The position numbers were made by a program, and so were the translations under genes. From Terebella lapidaria (taxonomy: Eukaryota; Annelida; Polychaeta; Terebellida; Terebellidae), in NCBI GenBank assembly GCA_949152475.1, contig OX424563.1, forward strand, positions 22,665,001 through 22,729,000: a stretch of DNA of 64,000 bases. The letters run 5' to 3'. Of the stretch, positions 10,459-21,206 are shown one piece after another (position 1 is the first letter of the stretch; each line of letters opens with the position of its first letter). Under the pieces are notes generated by a model that saw only the letters and a list, made by a program, of their open reading frames with translations, searched no databases and was not told the origin of the DNA.

Positions 10459-13400
10459 CTGAAAAATACAGAGTAGCCATTGTAAAAGTAAAACGCGAAG
10501 GTAAATTTCTGCAAACAAATTATTACTTTTGTAAATCAATTTTTACCTAAGTTGCACAAGTTTTGACAGATAGATTTATTCACAATTTGGTGTATTATAC
10601 ATGTATTTTTTACAACATGATAGAAAATAATGATTACCAACTGTGGGGCATTTTTTGATATACATAATATAATACGCTACATTTGTGCAGTTAAAAGGTT
10701 TTTTTTTAATTCCCTCCCCTCTGACCCCCCCCCCCCCCCCCCCCAAAGCACTGCAGCTTAAATTGAATGGCTAGTCATAAATCTATACATATACTTGCTT
10801 TGAATTTTTGTGCCACGTCAAATGGCTGTGGGCCTTGTTTGGGCCGTGCGTGGGGGTGGCTGGTTTGCAGCTGGTCAACTGTAACATTTCAAAAGAATAT
10901 CACTATGCAATGACATATATAGCTAACAAATTGGTATAAACAGTGAATCTTTTCTTGAAAACGAACATAAGTTATGATGAAGTATTATTACACCAGTCAC
11001 CAGAACTGAAATCAGAATCAGCAGACACCATGATCATGTACAAGAATTTGTACAGGGATAAGCTACAAATGGTTTAATACATGTACATCACAGTTGAACG
11101 GTTTCACTAATACTAAAGTAAAACGGCGGTTCCAGGATTTTGAAGAAGGGGGTGGGGGGAAGGGGTTCCAAACAAGGGTTTCCCCCCGATCCGCCCAGTA
11201 TATTGCAGTGTACTCACGTTGATCCTTTAATTCCTCTATCCTAACATTTTTCTCGGCAAGTTCTGAAAAAAAGAAAGTGACACATATATAAGCAAAACCA
11301 TGACCATGTTGAAGACCAAAATACCAAGGAAAATGGGTGGTTTTTTTTTTTTTTTTTTTGTGTTTTTTTTTTTTTTGTGGGGGCGACGCTAGATATCGTA
11401 CGAACGATTGATCCAATGCATAAAAAAAAACACCAAGCGCAAAAAAATTTCATTGTCAACGTAATTTACATCAGTATTAATAAGACATGCGTAGAAGGGT
11501 TTTAACAAAATTATTGTCTATTATAACATGACATTGTTTTCCTCGCCATTCGATTGGACAACAGAGAAAACCCCTTTTCTAATCAGCGTGAAAAACTCTG
11601 GGTCTCAGACAGACCAACAGATCGGCTGCTATGCAAATAAGCAAATAAGAGTTTTAGCTGCTCTGTGTTCAAAGATAAGATTTCAGCGTCATTTTTTAGT
11701 TGATTTGAATGAACAAATGCGGAATGAAAGACAAAAAGACACCAAAAAGATGTCATGTCGTCTGAATAAACATTGATTCTGCGTGGTCTCTGTTACGATA
11801 CTAAAAATTAGAGAGAATCTGTCAGAGATCTGAAACCGAGACGGGACTCGAGGTTTCAGATCTGTGACAGATTCCAGAGAGGAACCAGTGTTTATCCCTT
11901 AAATGAAGCTGTCGCAAAATGACTGAAAGGCAATAGACACAGGCACGCAACCAATTCCATTTTTGGCAAAAAACCTACCTTTTCTCAACACACGGCATGA
12001 TTGGCACGGCATGATTGGAGCCTTGCGTAGAACTTTGTATGCCTGCAGCGGGTGGCCTTTAGAATTCACTTGACCATCTTGACCATCTTGAACCCCTGAG
12101 CCTGTGGACATTTCAAGAATTGATAAATTACATGCAGTAATGTCACATAGTGATGAATTTGTTCAACTAATGTCACTCACACAAGTGAAATTAACTGAAA
12201 TCAATTGAAGTCAGTTTCATTGACTTAAACAAAAAAACTCACACCACCATCTGTCATCGCTACAAATGGTTTGACTTTAGATCAATGACAAAAGCATGAA
12301 AACAAATGTAATTATTCCTTCATTAGTGTAACCTATCACTTGACAATTAGTACCTGTGCAAATGATTTCGCTGATTTCGCTGCTCATGTCCTCGCTGATG
12401 TCCTCGATCTCGTCGCTGGTCGCTGGTCGGTCATGAAGATGATGGAGCGATCCTGCAAAGTTACAAAAAAGTACATCATGCAATTCCTTGGAAACAACTT
12501 TTCTAATGACTACTAACTATCACATGGCCTCACAGCACTGTTTGTTTTGAAAAAGGGGATCAAATAATATCAAACTACATGTAATGAAAATATGTTTCTT
12601 AGGTACCTGCATGTAATGTATAGTCCTGGGGATATGAAATCAAGTTACAAGATATTTACTATATTTGTGATATGCTGTATGTAGCTACTTGTCACTTACC
12701 AAATGATTCATTGGATTCAATATTGGTGAAGGAATGCACATCAACGTCATCATCATGGTCATGGTTTCCATAAATCAAGGTTTCCATGGCGTGTTCATCA
12801 TGTTCGTCCTCGTCATCCAAATTATCGCCATTACATGATGCTAGTAAAAGGAACAAATTATCTTTATAAGTAAGCACACACAATGGCACCTAGGGAGAAC
12901 AAAAATGATTAACAAAAATGTGAACATGGTCTACATCCACGAGAAAGTGTGCTTGTTTCCAATCGATTTTGTAATTCCTACAAATATTTGAAATAATTAG
13001 GAATACTGTAATTATTTAATACTGAAATTTGAGCAGAGTGAAGCTTTTTTTTTTTAACATGTTAACTGTAAAAAGTTTGTTCAAGTGGCTCAGAAATTAC
13101 AAGTTGAACCTGCATAAACGTGGAAATTTATTGTTTGTAATGCATACATTTCCTGTACTCTTGGGTCAATTCTGACAGTAGTTTCTCCCGGGCCTTCTTG
13201 ATCATATAAGCACTTTTAACAGCTGTGACTATAAAATGTGAACAAAGTAAACACATCTTTACTTTAGATTTTACATCCAACTGAACACATAGAAGGTATA
13301 CAATTAAAGGAAGTTTTTAGTATAACCTTTCATTACCAAATTCCGATAGTTTTATCCAGTGTACTGGAAACTGGTACATGTATTACTTTACCATGTTTAA

Positions 13401-16400
13401 TCGCGATACAACTTTTATTGTAATATATAGCAATAGTTTACAGTTAGTTCCTACTATATATTAGAGTAAGTTGCCAATATCTTGAAAATGGACCAAATCA
13501 ATTTATATTAATAGCCTGTGCGCACAGGTTTTGTATTGAGTGAGCTTCAACGCACTTGTACGACTGCCTGTGTCCGTGGTGTCAGCATTCTTTTTCGGTT
13601 TCTTTTTTCCCAGTTTCGACCCTGAAATTACATTTAATCAAAAATTAATTTCTCTCACAGTGACACAATACCATCAGAGCAAACATTTTTTTAGGGCTCA
13701 GAAAAATTGCTCAAGACTCAAGACAAACATACTAATGTAATAATACTTAAATACTTACTAAATGAATATGAAAAATGAAATCCAAAAGTTGACCAGAATA
13801 AATCAATTATGCATGTGCTGAGTGTGCTTATTTTGTCATTGGTGGTAAATGAATTACATGATTTGACAAAAGGTAGTATTACCGTTATCAGCATCAGCCT
13901 TCTTTTTTTTTTGACTTCTTTTTATGGTTTTCTTTTCCTTTGTTTGACACTGAAAATACAATATAGAAAAAAAAAATGAATAAAAATACATTGTAGAGAA
14001 AAAAAAATTCCGTCACAATACCATTGGAGCAAACAAAATTGTTTAAAGGAAAAGAAGTTTTCATCCGTATAAACTCCTTTAGAAAATAATCCATCTCCAA
14101 GTAGAGCAATGTTACAATTTGGGGTGAGCCCGGGGGACCTATGACCATGAACAATCTTCCAGAAGTTGACCAAGCAACGATTTATAATTGTGGTAATTTT
14201 GGATTGGATTGGCCGTAAAATGCACAGGCATATGACTCAACACCTAGAAGTGTGAATAATCCTTCACGCATTGGTCCATTCTCCTTATTTTATAAGGGGC
14301 AATGGACCAATGTGTGAAGGATTATTCACACTTCTAGGTGTTGAGTCATATGCCTGTGGTAAAATGAACTAAATGATTTACCATGATCAGCCTTCTTCTT
14401 CTGTCTTTTGCTCTCCTGTTGTGGCACTGAAAATGCATTTGAGAATAATAAATTTATCTTGTGCCACTGTTGGAGCAAGCAACATGAGCAAGCCTAAACA
14501 AAAAGAATAATAATATCTTTCCGATTTGTTAGGCTATAAAAAAGTAATTTCTTAGTAATTCTTACCAAGGTCATCCGTTCCTATCCGCTTGTGAGCTAGG
14601 ATAGCGTCAAGTTCCTTACGATTATCTGCATTATTGAAATGAAGGAGTAAAATTTTTTTGTTGGGTGATTTTCAATGTTGGGTAAACTAACTGATAGATC
14701 TAGTAGGTACATGTATGGCACAAGAAATTTAATTTCAATCCTTTCATTATGATTGTGCACACATAAACCTGGACATATTAGGAGTAAAAAAAAAATTAGC
14801 CCAAGGGCTAGATAGGTTACCGGAGAAAACGTGCCTGTAAACAGGGTGAAACCGACATAGTCCAAAAACGAACTTTTTTCTGACTAAAATGGACAATTTG
14901 ATCTCTACATAAAGGTCAAGTTCAAGATCAAATCAAATGTATCCAAAAGAAATGCCACATATGTTTTCCTATATGCAATCAATGTAAAGCCAGACTGTAT
15001 CTTGAAGTGTTTTGTGTGTTATTATTCATTTCAATGTTTGATATGTCACCTTTGACCTTCAAAGATAATCCAAGGTCAGATCCAACATCACCAAAAGAAA
15101 GGCCATACATGATTTCCTATGTGCTCCCAATGCAAACCAATGCTGTACCTTCAAGCGAGTGTGTGTTACTATGTTATTATGTCCAGCCTTCGACCATAAG
15201 TGACGGCACCAACTTCGAGCGATTCAAGGACAACCAAATTTATACAGGTTATTAAGCTACCCATGGGGAGTCCATTGCATGATTTAGAAAAAAATTTACT
15301 CAACAGTTTTTGAGAAAATGGCCAACAAATGCCGAAAATGGCAAATTTGAGCCATTTTATGAGCCATTTTGGGCCACTTTCAGCGATTCAAGCCAATCGG
15401 CCAGAATACACAATGAACATATTGTCATGAGCAATTCACATGCTGAATTAGAAAAAAAGTTACTGAACAGTTTTGGAGAAAATGGCCGACAAATGCCGAA
15501 AATGGCAAATTTGAGCCATTTTGAGCCACTTCGAGCGATTCAAGCAAATCGGCCAGAATAGCCCATGAACATATCATCATGAGCAGTCTACATACCAAAT
15601 TAGAAAAAAAGTTACTGAACAGTTTTTGAGAAAATGGCCGACAAAGTTCAAAATCGGCCATTTTTCGTCAAAAACGGCCGCCATTTTGAAAAAAATGCAA
15701 AAATTGAAAAACAAAAAAATACCTCCCTCTTGAAATATTTCTTAGTATTTTTGTGCAAAATTTCAGAAAGATTCGACCGTAAACTTTAAAGATAAAAATG
15801 TAGACGCCGACGCCGCCGGACGACGGACGCAACGCCATGCCAATAGGTTATCGGACCAAAGGTCCGGTAACCTAAAAATTTAAGCAAAAAGCTGAAATGA
15901 TTACAGTTATTAATGTTCAAAGTCACCTGGGGTGTCTTCAAATTAAATTATTCATATCCATACATACAGATATGACACCTGTTTCGACACACCCCCCTTG
16001 TAAACTTTATAAAATGTATTTAAACGTGCCGCTGTGCGAGTTTACGAACAATCTATCGTCAAATTGTACTATAGCTTGTAGGTACATTGCTGCAAAAATC
16101 GTTGATATTTCACGGACATCCATGAGCCGCCATATTTACTCCTGACCTAATTTAGCGTTTACGTTCCGTGATTGGCTGATTCCTGTCACGTGGTTTGTTG
16201 TTGTCATGCTGGTTTGACAGGTCAGCAGATCTATTTGGGGTTAACTTTTGATAAATTAAGAGGCAATATATAATAAGAGCTAGGATGTGTTTGACAAGTG
16301 AAAGCAAGTTCACAGTATGTAACCTTGGATCTTTTATGAGTTTCAAATGATTTAGGCTGTGCATATTACCTGACATGGTGCGAATAGTCGCTTGATACTG

Positions 16401-16488
16401 CTTCCCGTTGAATCTTGGGGCTTATGATTGCGCTGACTGCCCGGACACTAGATGTATTTTCCCCAGCCCAGTCTAGTATAAAATACAT
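10218..16488 (-). CDS. BEN-domain protein gene, multi-exon (partial model)
   Basis: BEN domains bind DNA or mediate protein contacts in chromatin and transcription factors. The gene is read from splice sites and frame continuity. Exons on the minus strand: 16370-16488 (start), 14566-14625, 14382-14426, 13883-13949, 13562-13621, 13148-13222, 12700-12840, 12354-12452, 11979-12101, 11218-11262 and 10218-10458 (BEN). From 14625 to 11218 every exon begins and ends in phase 1. The product would have an N-terminal module ending near residue 40, lysine-rich segments, a helical segment (KKAREKLLSELTQEYRK), an acidic Asp/Glu/His region, a CxxC-containing segment, a short helix (AEKNVRIEELKDQ) and the BEN domain. 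One or more exons are missing between exons 1 and 2 and just before the BEN exon, because phases do not join there; the 3' end is unresolved. Confidence 0.7.
13562..14426 (-). CDS. Three related lysine-rich exons in tandem
   Basis: Exons 14382-14426, 13883-13949 and 13562-13621 each start just after TTTTCAG or ATTTCAG. The first two have clear GT donors; the third ends at a weaker GTACAAG. Each encodes a short basic peptide ending in a Lys-rich/Ala-Asp motif (QKKKADH, KKKADADN, KKPKKNADTTD). The shared layout suggests they arose by exon duplication. The middle exon is 67 nt and only fits the phase-1 pattern of its neighbours if its run of ten T (plus strand, 13902-13911) had nine, so it carries either a real frameshift or a homopolymer sequencing error. 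Confidence 0.6.
14223..14358. mobile_element. hAT-type MITE with 8-bp TSD in an intron of the BEN gene
   Basis: A 136-bp element is almost entirely a palindrome: CACAGGCATATGACTCAACA at the left is the exact reverse complement of the right end, with arms of about 58 bp around a short TCCTTATTTTATAAGGGG loop. GTAAAATG flanks it at 14215-14222 and 14359-14366, a perfect 8-bp target duplication typical of hAT elements. It lies 16 bp from the donor side of the exon at 14382-14426. Confidence 0.9.
14813..15874. mobile_element. ~1.06-kb non-autonomous element with TAGGTTACCGGA termini and internal tandem units
   Basis: It starts TAGGTTACCGGA and ends TCCGGTAACCTA. The right end also folds as a hairpin (AGGTTATCGGACC, AAA, GGTCCGGTAACCT). 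The interior has about three units containing GAGAAAATGGCC and AAAATGGCAAATTTGAGCCA. No transposase. A hairpin of related design occurs at 24581-24616. Confidence 0.75.
16370..16488 (-). CDS. First coding exon of the BEN-domain gene
   Basis: The ATG at 16486-16488 opens a 39-codon frame starting MYFILDWAGENTSSVRAVSA and ending at a good donor (CATGTCAG|GTAATATG). The pattern of a short hydrophobic start, tryptophan, then a Ser/Val-rich turn resembles the N-terminal module found before coiled coils in several invertebrate BEN-domain proteins; that comparison is from memory of the family. The exon ends in phase 2, so it does not join directly to the exon at 14566-14625. A CRE and two CCAAT boxes lie 80-180 bp upstream. 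Confidence 0.6.
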
Positions 16489-16559
16489 CTTCCGAGTTGT
16501 AGCTCCCTGAGCAGCTGAGGCTGAGCTCCTGCAGTCCTGGAAAGACGCGCTGAACTGCA

Positions 16560-16670
16560 GACGATCTGTGACGTCATTTTCCCGCAAAATTATTGACCAA
16601 TAGGCCTACACGTTGCATCAAATTAGCGCGAATTATTGACCAATAGGGTTACACGTTGCATCCAACGAGA
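16560..16670 (-). promoter_or_regulatory. Promoter region: CRE palindrome and duplicated CCAAT module
   Basis: TGACGTCA, a perfect cAMP-response element, is at 16569-16576. Two direct copies of TATTGACCAATAGG...TACACGTTGCATC lie at 16590-16619 and 16634-16662, each with a CCAAT box. They sit 80-175 bp upstream of the ATG at 16488. CCAAT duplication and a CRE fit a TATA-less promoter. On the plus strand an ATG at 16671 runs seven codons to an AAG|GTAAAT donor, so a divergent transcript is possible. Confidence 0.6.
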
Positions 16671-16679
16671 AATGGCTTT

Positions 16680-17648
16680 ACCACTTTTAAGGTAAATTTT
16701 TTTCGAACATTATTTTGCATCGATGTTTTAACCGTTTAACAGTACGTACAAGAGAAGTGCGCTGAAAAATACAACTCATAAATCATTTGTATGTTTTGTA
16801 CAGTATCTGTCAAGTAGTAATTATTTTTATTTTTTGTTCTCGTGTGTGTTGAAATATACATGCGCAGTTTCGATATTTTTTTTGCAGCGGACGCAGTGTC
16901 AAGTTTTAAAAAAAATCAACAGAACCCACGAACACAGAAGATAAAACTTCATAAAAGGGCCAAACATGGAGGAACAAGGTTAGAAAAGTAACCCTTATCG
17001 TATAATTATTGCAACAAACGGTGTCTTGACTTCACGTGAGCCGCAATTTGAGAAGTAGAGCACAAACAAAAGTTTGCAGTGCTCGCTGGGCGCCTAAAGT
17101 CTGGAGGTGAATGAGTTTCTGCGCGTGCGCGAAAACATACATGTGCGTTTGTTCACCTCCGGGCCGCGCATTTATTGGCACAATATATCATAAATAAACA
17201 CACAATAACTGTTGATTCACTTCAATATTCACTGCATTATTCCTGTATCGTTGAAATTTCGCCAAGAACCCTGCCAATGTTAGCGCAGGTCGTGACAGCT
17301 CATGTCGCTCTTCGGATGAAATTTCGGCTGGACAGGACCTTCACTTTCGTTCTGTTTTCGTATTTGCAACCACGTGCAACCAATCATGAAGGGGTGTGTT
17401 CGCTTCTTAAAATGCTGAACTTTCACCTCGTGTTAACTGCTAACGTCGCAAACCATCGGAAAATATTTTATGACCTTCCGAATGTACACTAATAATATGA
17501 CTCTGGATGCTCTGTATTTGAGTGATATACCTAGCCTTTCCCGATGGAAATCGTCGGAAAAAATGCACTATTGACTAACAAATAACTGGAACAGCCATTT
17601 ATTTGTCCAGTGGAACCATCTGGCGAATGAAAGTACTGAAATACAACC
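16680..17648. other. No supported gene
   Basis: A possible tiny plus-strand exon, ATGGAGGAACAAG|GTTAGA at 16966-16978, ends in phase 1 and would fit the phase of the transposase exon at 19988, but the 3-kb gap makes this a guess. Otherwise nothing is recognisable. Confidence 0.35.
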
Positions 17649-18568
17649 AAAACAAGAAAATGCAGCTAACTGCGGAAGACGACATTAGAGCTCGAGCACA
17701 CCATCAGCACCACGAGACCTGAATATATCTTACACAACCCCCCCCACCCCACCCCACCCCACCCCTTACAAAAAAAAGAAATTTGAAACATATCATGTCC
17801 TACATGATTCCAATTCATTTCCGTATATTATGATGAAACACATAGGCCTACTTCAATCATATTCCTAATGAGTAAACATTCATTTTGAACTCAATGAAAC
17901 AGATACGCCTGATAAAATGATATTGGACATCAATAAAATATCCTTAAAATATTGGAAACTATGAGGATATATCTGCGTCTGATATCATGATATAGATAAC
18001 ACATGCATACTGAGCAAATTAAAAGACCAGTTTAAAATAAAAAGGTTTCGCAACCGAGCATGGAACACCTTGTCATGTGATATTAAATATGTCCAATTAC
18101 GGTAAATGTAGTCGTGGTACCGCAGACGAATCGTTGTGTTTACTTCATGACGCCAAAGAAGGCCACACGCAAGGTTACATGTACATGCATGCACAAAATG
18201 CTGCACAGAAAATTGTGCGTTCCAAAGTACGCGTCATTGCGGTAAAATGTGCTTTGCATTCTGGGAACGTGAATTTCCATCGGCTCCGCCATTTTGACGT
18301 TTTCCAGACGAGCTGACCATTTTGCGTAATTTTCTCAAACCTAACACATCGATTTATGCATTATATATCTGTGGAATATTCAAAGCTTGCCATCGAATCG
18401 AGAGATTTTATGTCAAGGACGAAGAAAATCCTCATTTGAAGTAGGTGTACAAAGGTTTACATGCGAAAACGGGCGTCGATAGGTTGGCATGAAACCTCCA
18501 TAAAAAAGTCAGCACATAGACATGTAGAGGGTTGAGGGCTTCGCCCCCAACGCTCTAATGTCAATAAC
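17649..18568 (+). repeat. Left arm of ~0.9-kb long inverted repeat around the CACTA gene
   Basis: This stretch is the reverse complement, with scattered differences, of 27577-28491. Shared landmarks include GAAAATGCAGCTAACTGCGG at the outer edge, a C-rich run (17737-17764) matching the G-rich run near 28369-28396, GTCGTGGTACCGCAGACGAA, and GGGGCTTCGCCCCC-type sequence at the inner edge. Inner and outer edges both carry GACATTAGAGC in opposite orientation, so the unit may itself be an element. Open frames here are not genes. Confidence 0.85.
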
Positions 18569-18693
18569 AACAATAGCACATGTTCGTTGAACATCGGCAG
18601 TTGATCAAATCTATCCCAGCATACTATGCGCGCCTAATTTATGCAAGACTTTAAGCGCCCAAGAAGTTTGCTAGTGTAAAGAACTGCTTCAAG

Positions 18694-19248
18694 AGGGAAA
18701 GCGGAAGTGTGATCGAAAAAAAAAATCGGATGAAAAACTATCAAAGGCGTCAAGACTGGTGACAACCCTATTATCGCCCACTTTTTCACATCATAATTTT
18801 CCGTAGCCCGCAATAAAGCTGGCGCCCTGGGAGGGCCCCGCTGGTCGGGCCCAGGGCGCCTGCTTTATTGCGGCCTAAATTTTCCGTTATTATCGTCTGG
18901 TTTGCGACCTACTACTGTAACCAAAATATAAAGTTATGTTATGTGCGACAAAATATGCCTTCGTGACAAACAATATGGCGACAATATCGTTGAAACTAGG
19001 TTTTGTCCAAAACCATCTTTTTCCGAAGCCCCTTCAAAACTCGACTCGGCTGTAGATTGTGACAAACTATACATTTTTGGACAGTATTTCATTAGGTCCT
19101 CCTGCAAAATAAGCAACCTCTGTTTAAGTATTGAAACCACCCTTGAAAACCCAGCCCCATTGTAGAAGATAGGGAGGCGCAGTATGCTTGTCTCCGGAGA
19201 ACGAATAAATTCATAATCCAGCCAGTGATTATCACTTCCGCTTTCCCT
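18694..19248. mobile_element. Inverted-repeat element (family B), copy 1
   Basis: It begins GGGAAAGCGGAAGTGTGATC and ends ATCACTTCCGCTTTCCC. A related copy is at 55798-56411, sharing CCTATTATCG, GAAGCCCCTTC/GCCCCTTCGAAGC and AGGGAGGCG words in the same order. No coding content. A small hairpin insertion splits this copy at 18805-18877. Confidence 0.75.
18805..18877. mobile_element. 73-bp hairpin insertion with 10-bp direct flanks
   Basis: Arms 18808-18831 and 18850-18873 (CCGCAATAAAGC...GGCGCCCTGGG and its reverse complement, one mismatch in 24) enclose an 18-nt loop. AATTTTCCGT occurs on both sides, at 18795-18804 and 18878-18887. It looks like a very small foldback element that duplicated 10 bp on insertion. 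Confidence 0.75.
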
Positions 19249-19309
19249 CCTTATCGAGTCTGAACACTGAGATCGGCTTCATCTGAAACTCAGTTAGTCA
19301 CTCAGCGAT

Positions 19310-19580
19310 CACACAATAGCTATGGGGACCGAAATTTCACCACTAATGCCGCCAGACTCTGGAATCTCTTGCCTGTCGACATGAAGCATATGGACTCTTT
19401 TTTATGCTTTTAAAAAAGCTCTTAAAACACGACTTTTTATTGAGTGTTATAATTTCTAGTCGCACATCTAGTCATTTCCAGATATATAGTAAATAACATC
19501 ATTGTTGCCATGTATGTTTGTAAAGCGCATAGAAACCTCTCTTATGTTGCGCTGTATAAATGACATTATAAATAAATAAA
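19310..19580 (+). pseudogene. 3' end of a CR1/L2-like LINE
   Basis: The frame near 19330-19440 reads NFTTNAARLWNLLPVDMKHM then a broken LKTxLF motif, the very C-terminus of a non-LTR reverse transcriptase ORF (the AARLWNxLP...FKxxLKTxLF tail). The 3' UTR follows, ending TTGCGCTGTATAAATGACAT and a TAAA-repeat tail (19565-19582). It is heavily 5'-truncated and has stop codons. A better preserved relative lies at 33890-34906. Confidence 0.75.
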
Positions 19581-19987
19581 TATAAAGTAGGCCTAAGTCA
19601 TACTCGAAAAGACACAACACAGATAATATTGTTTCATTGAAGAATACTAGCCATGAATGAAGAAATTTGGGGTATTTCGATCTCTGAAAAAAAGTTACAA
19701 AAAAGTTAATCATGCCTACCTACCATATTTTCAGCAAGATAAAAAGTTAAAATGAAATAAAAACATTTGCCTACCTACGTATCCTAATGTTTAGAGCATG
19801 AAATAGGAAACAAGGAACTTTTTCTGGTAGGCCTAATGAAGTGCTTCCATACCTGTTTGTTGACTCAACCAATCGACTTTCGAAAAGAATTCGATCATCG
19901 GAACATGTCACTTTTCTAAGTAAAGTCACTAAACATGCTAAAAATGTATTCTGATGTATTAATAATGTACTTTTCATTAATTTACAG

Positions 19988-20593
19988 ATCAAGGACGGTA
20001 CACATATCGTGGTCCATACAACACTTCTAGTTCTGCTGTCTCAAGCCAGTCCAGATGTACAAGATGGAGAGCTGAAAAAAGAAAAAATCGTGATAATGAC
20101 ACAGAGAACGAGGATGAATTACACACTGACAATAGCCTTGATGACACTGAAAACAACCATGCTGAAATGTCTGAAAATGTTAATGATTTTATAGATGACG
20201 TCGACATGGAGGAAGATCAAGAAGAAACAAATAAAAGTTCGGACGAAGACATTCCTCTTTACGAAGGGGCACAGATATCTTTGGGAGACAGTATCATTCT
20301 CATTTTGTCCTTCTTTCTTCGAAACAACCTCACCAAAGCAGCCCTTATTGACTTGCTACAGCTGATTGAGATACACTGCCTTCCCTTGAACTTTTGTCGA
20401 AAAACATTGCGTTACTTCAATGAATTCTTCTCAAACCTAAAAAACCCTATACAGTATCATTATTACTGCGTAAATTGCACGAATTATGTGGGTTTGGCAA
20501 AACATGATGGTCCATGCCAAGTTTGCGACGCGAACAACTGGAAATACTTCATTGTCATGCCCTTATTCGAACAACTCAAGTCAATACTGTCAA
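19988..20593 (+). pseudogene. CACTA transposase exon 1 (N-terminal, zinc-knuckle)
   Basis: It is open from the acceptor TTAATTTACAG at 19987, well upstream of the first ATG at 20167, so that methionine is probably not the start. The frame passes through a basic SRCTRWRAEKRKNRD segment, an Asp/Glu-rich stretch, helices around LILSFFLRNNLTKAALIDLL, then YYCVNCTNYVG and GPCQVCDANNW, two CxxC pairs likely to bind one zinc. It ends with a consensus donor in phase 1, compatible with the exon at 23457. Confidence 0.8.
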
Positions 20594-21206
20594 GTAAGTA
20601 CCTAAGGCCAAGCGAAATACAACTGTACTAAAGTGAGCATCTTAGGCCAAAAAAAAAGATATTAGTTTCTCAGGGAAAGCCGCATGCTTTTTTTTCACGT
20701 GCACACGCATTGCTTTTTATTGTGTTTTGAAAAAAAAATTTAAAATAAAAAATATATATATCATGTATATTGAAGAAAAAACAATTTAAATTTTTTCTTT
20801 CTTTTTTCTAAAAACAGCATTATTGTCGCGGATTGGTATAGATAATGACTGCAAACGGAATGAAAAAGGACTAACCACGCATTATTTACTATTATTTCTG
20901 CATCACTTATCAAATTTGCCCAAACTTGCGCTGTGATAGTGTAAAAATCCGGAACAAATTTAAGGTATTTTGGCCATTCATGACCAATAAATCTCTGCCA
21001 GGGAGTAAAATGGTCATTTTCCATGGGCTTCACAATAATAATAAAATCCGCCCGCCCGCACCCATTTTTAAAAAAAAAAAGTCCCTGAGAAACTACTAGT
21101 AATACTTTTTTTTTGGGGGGCCTTATTAGGGCTTTTTTTTGCAAAATAATGTCCTTATGGTTTTGTCAATTTTTATTTTTTATTTTATTTTTTTTTTCAC
21201 TTTTTT

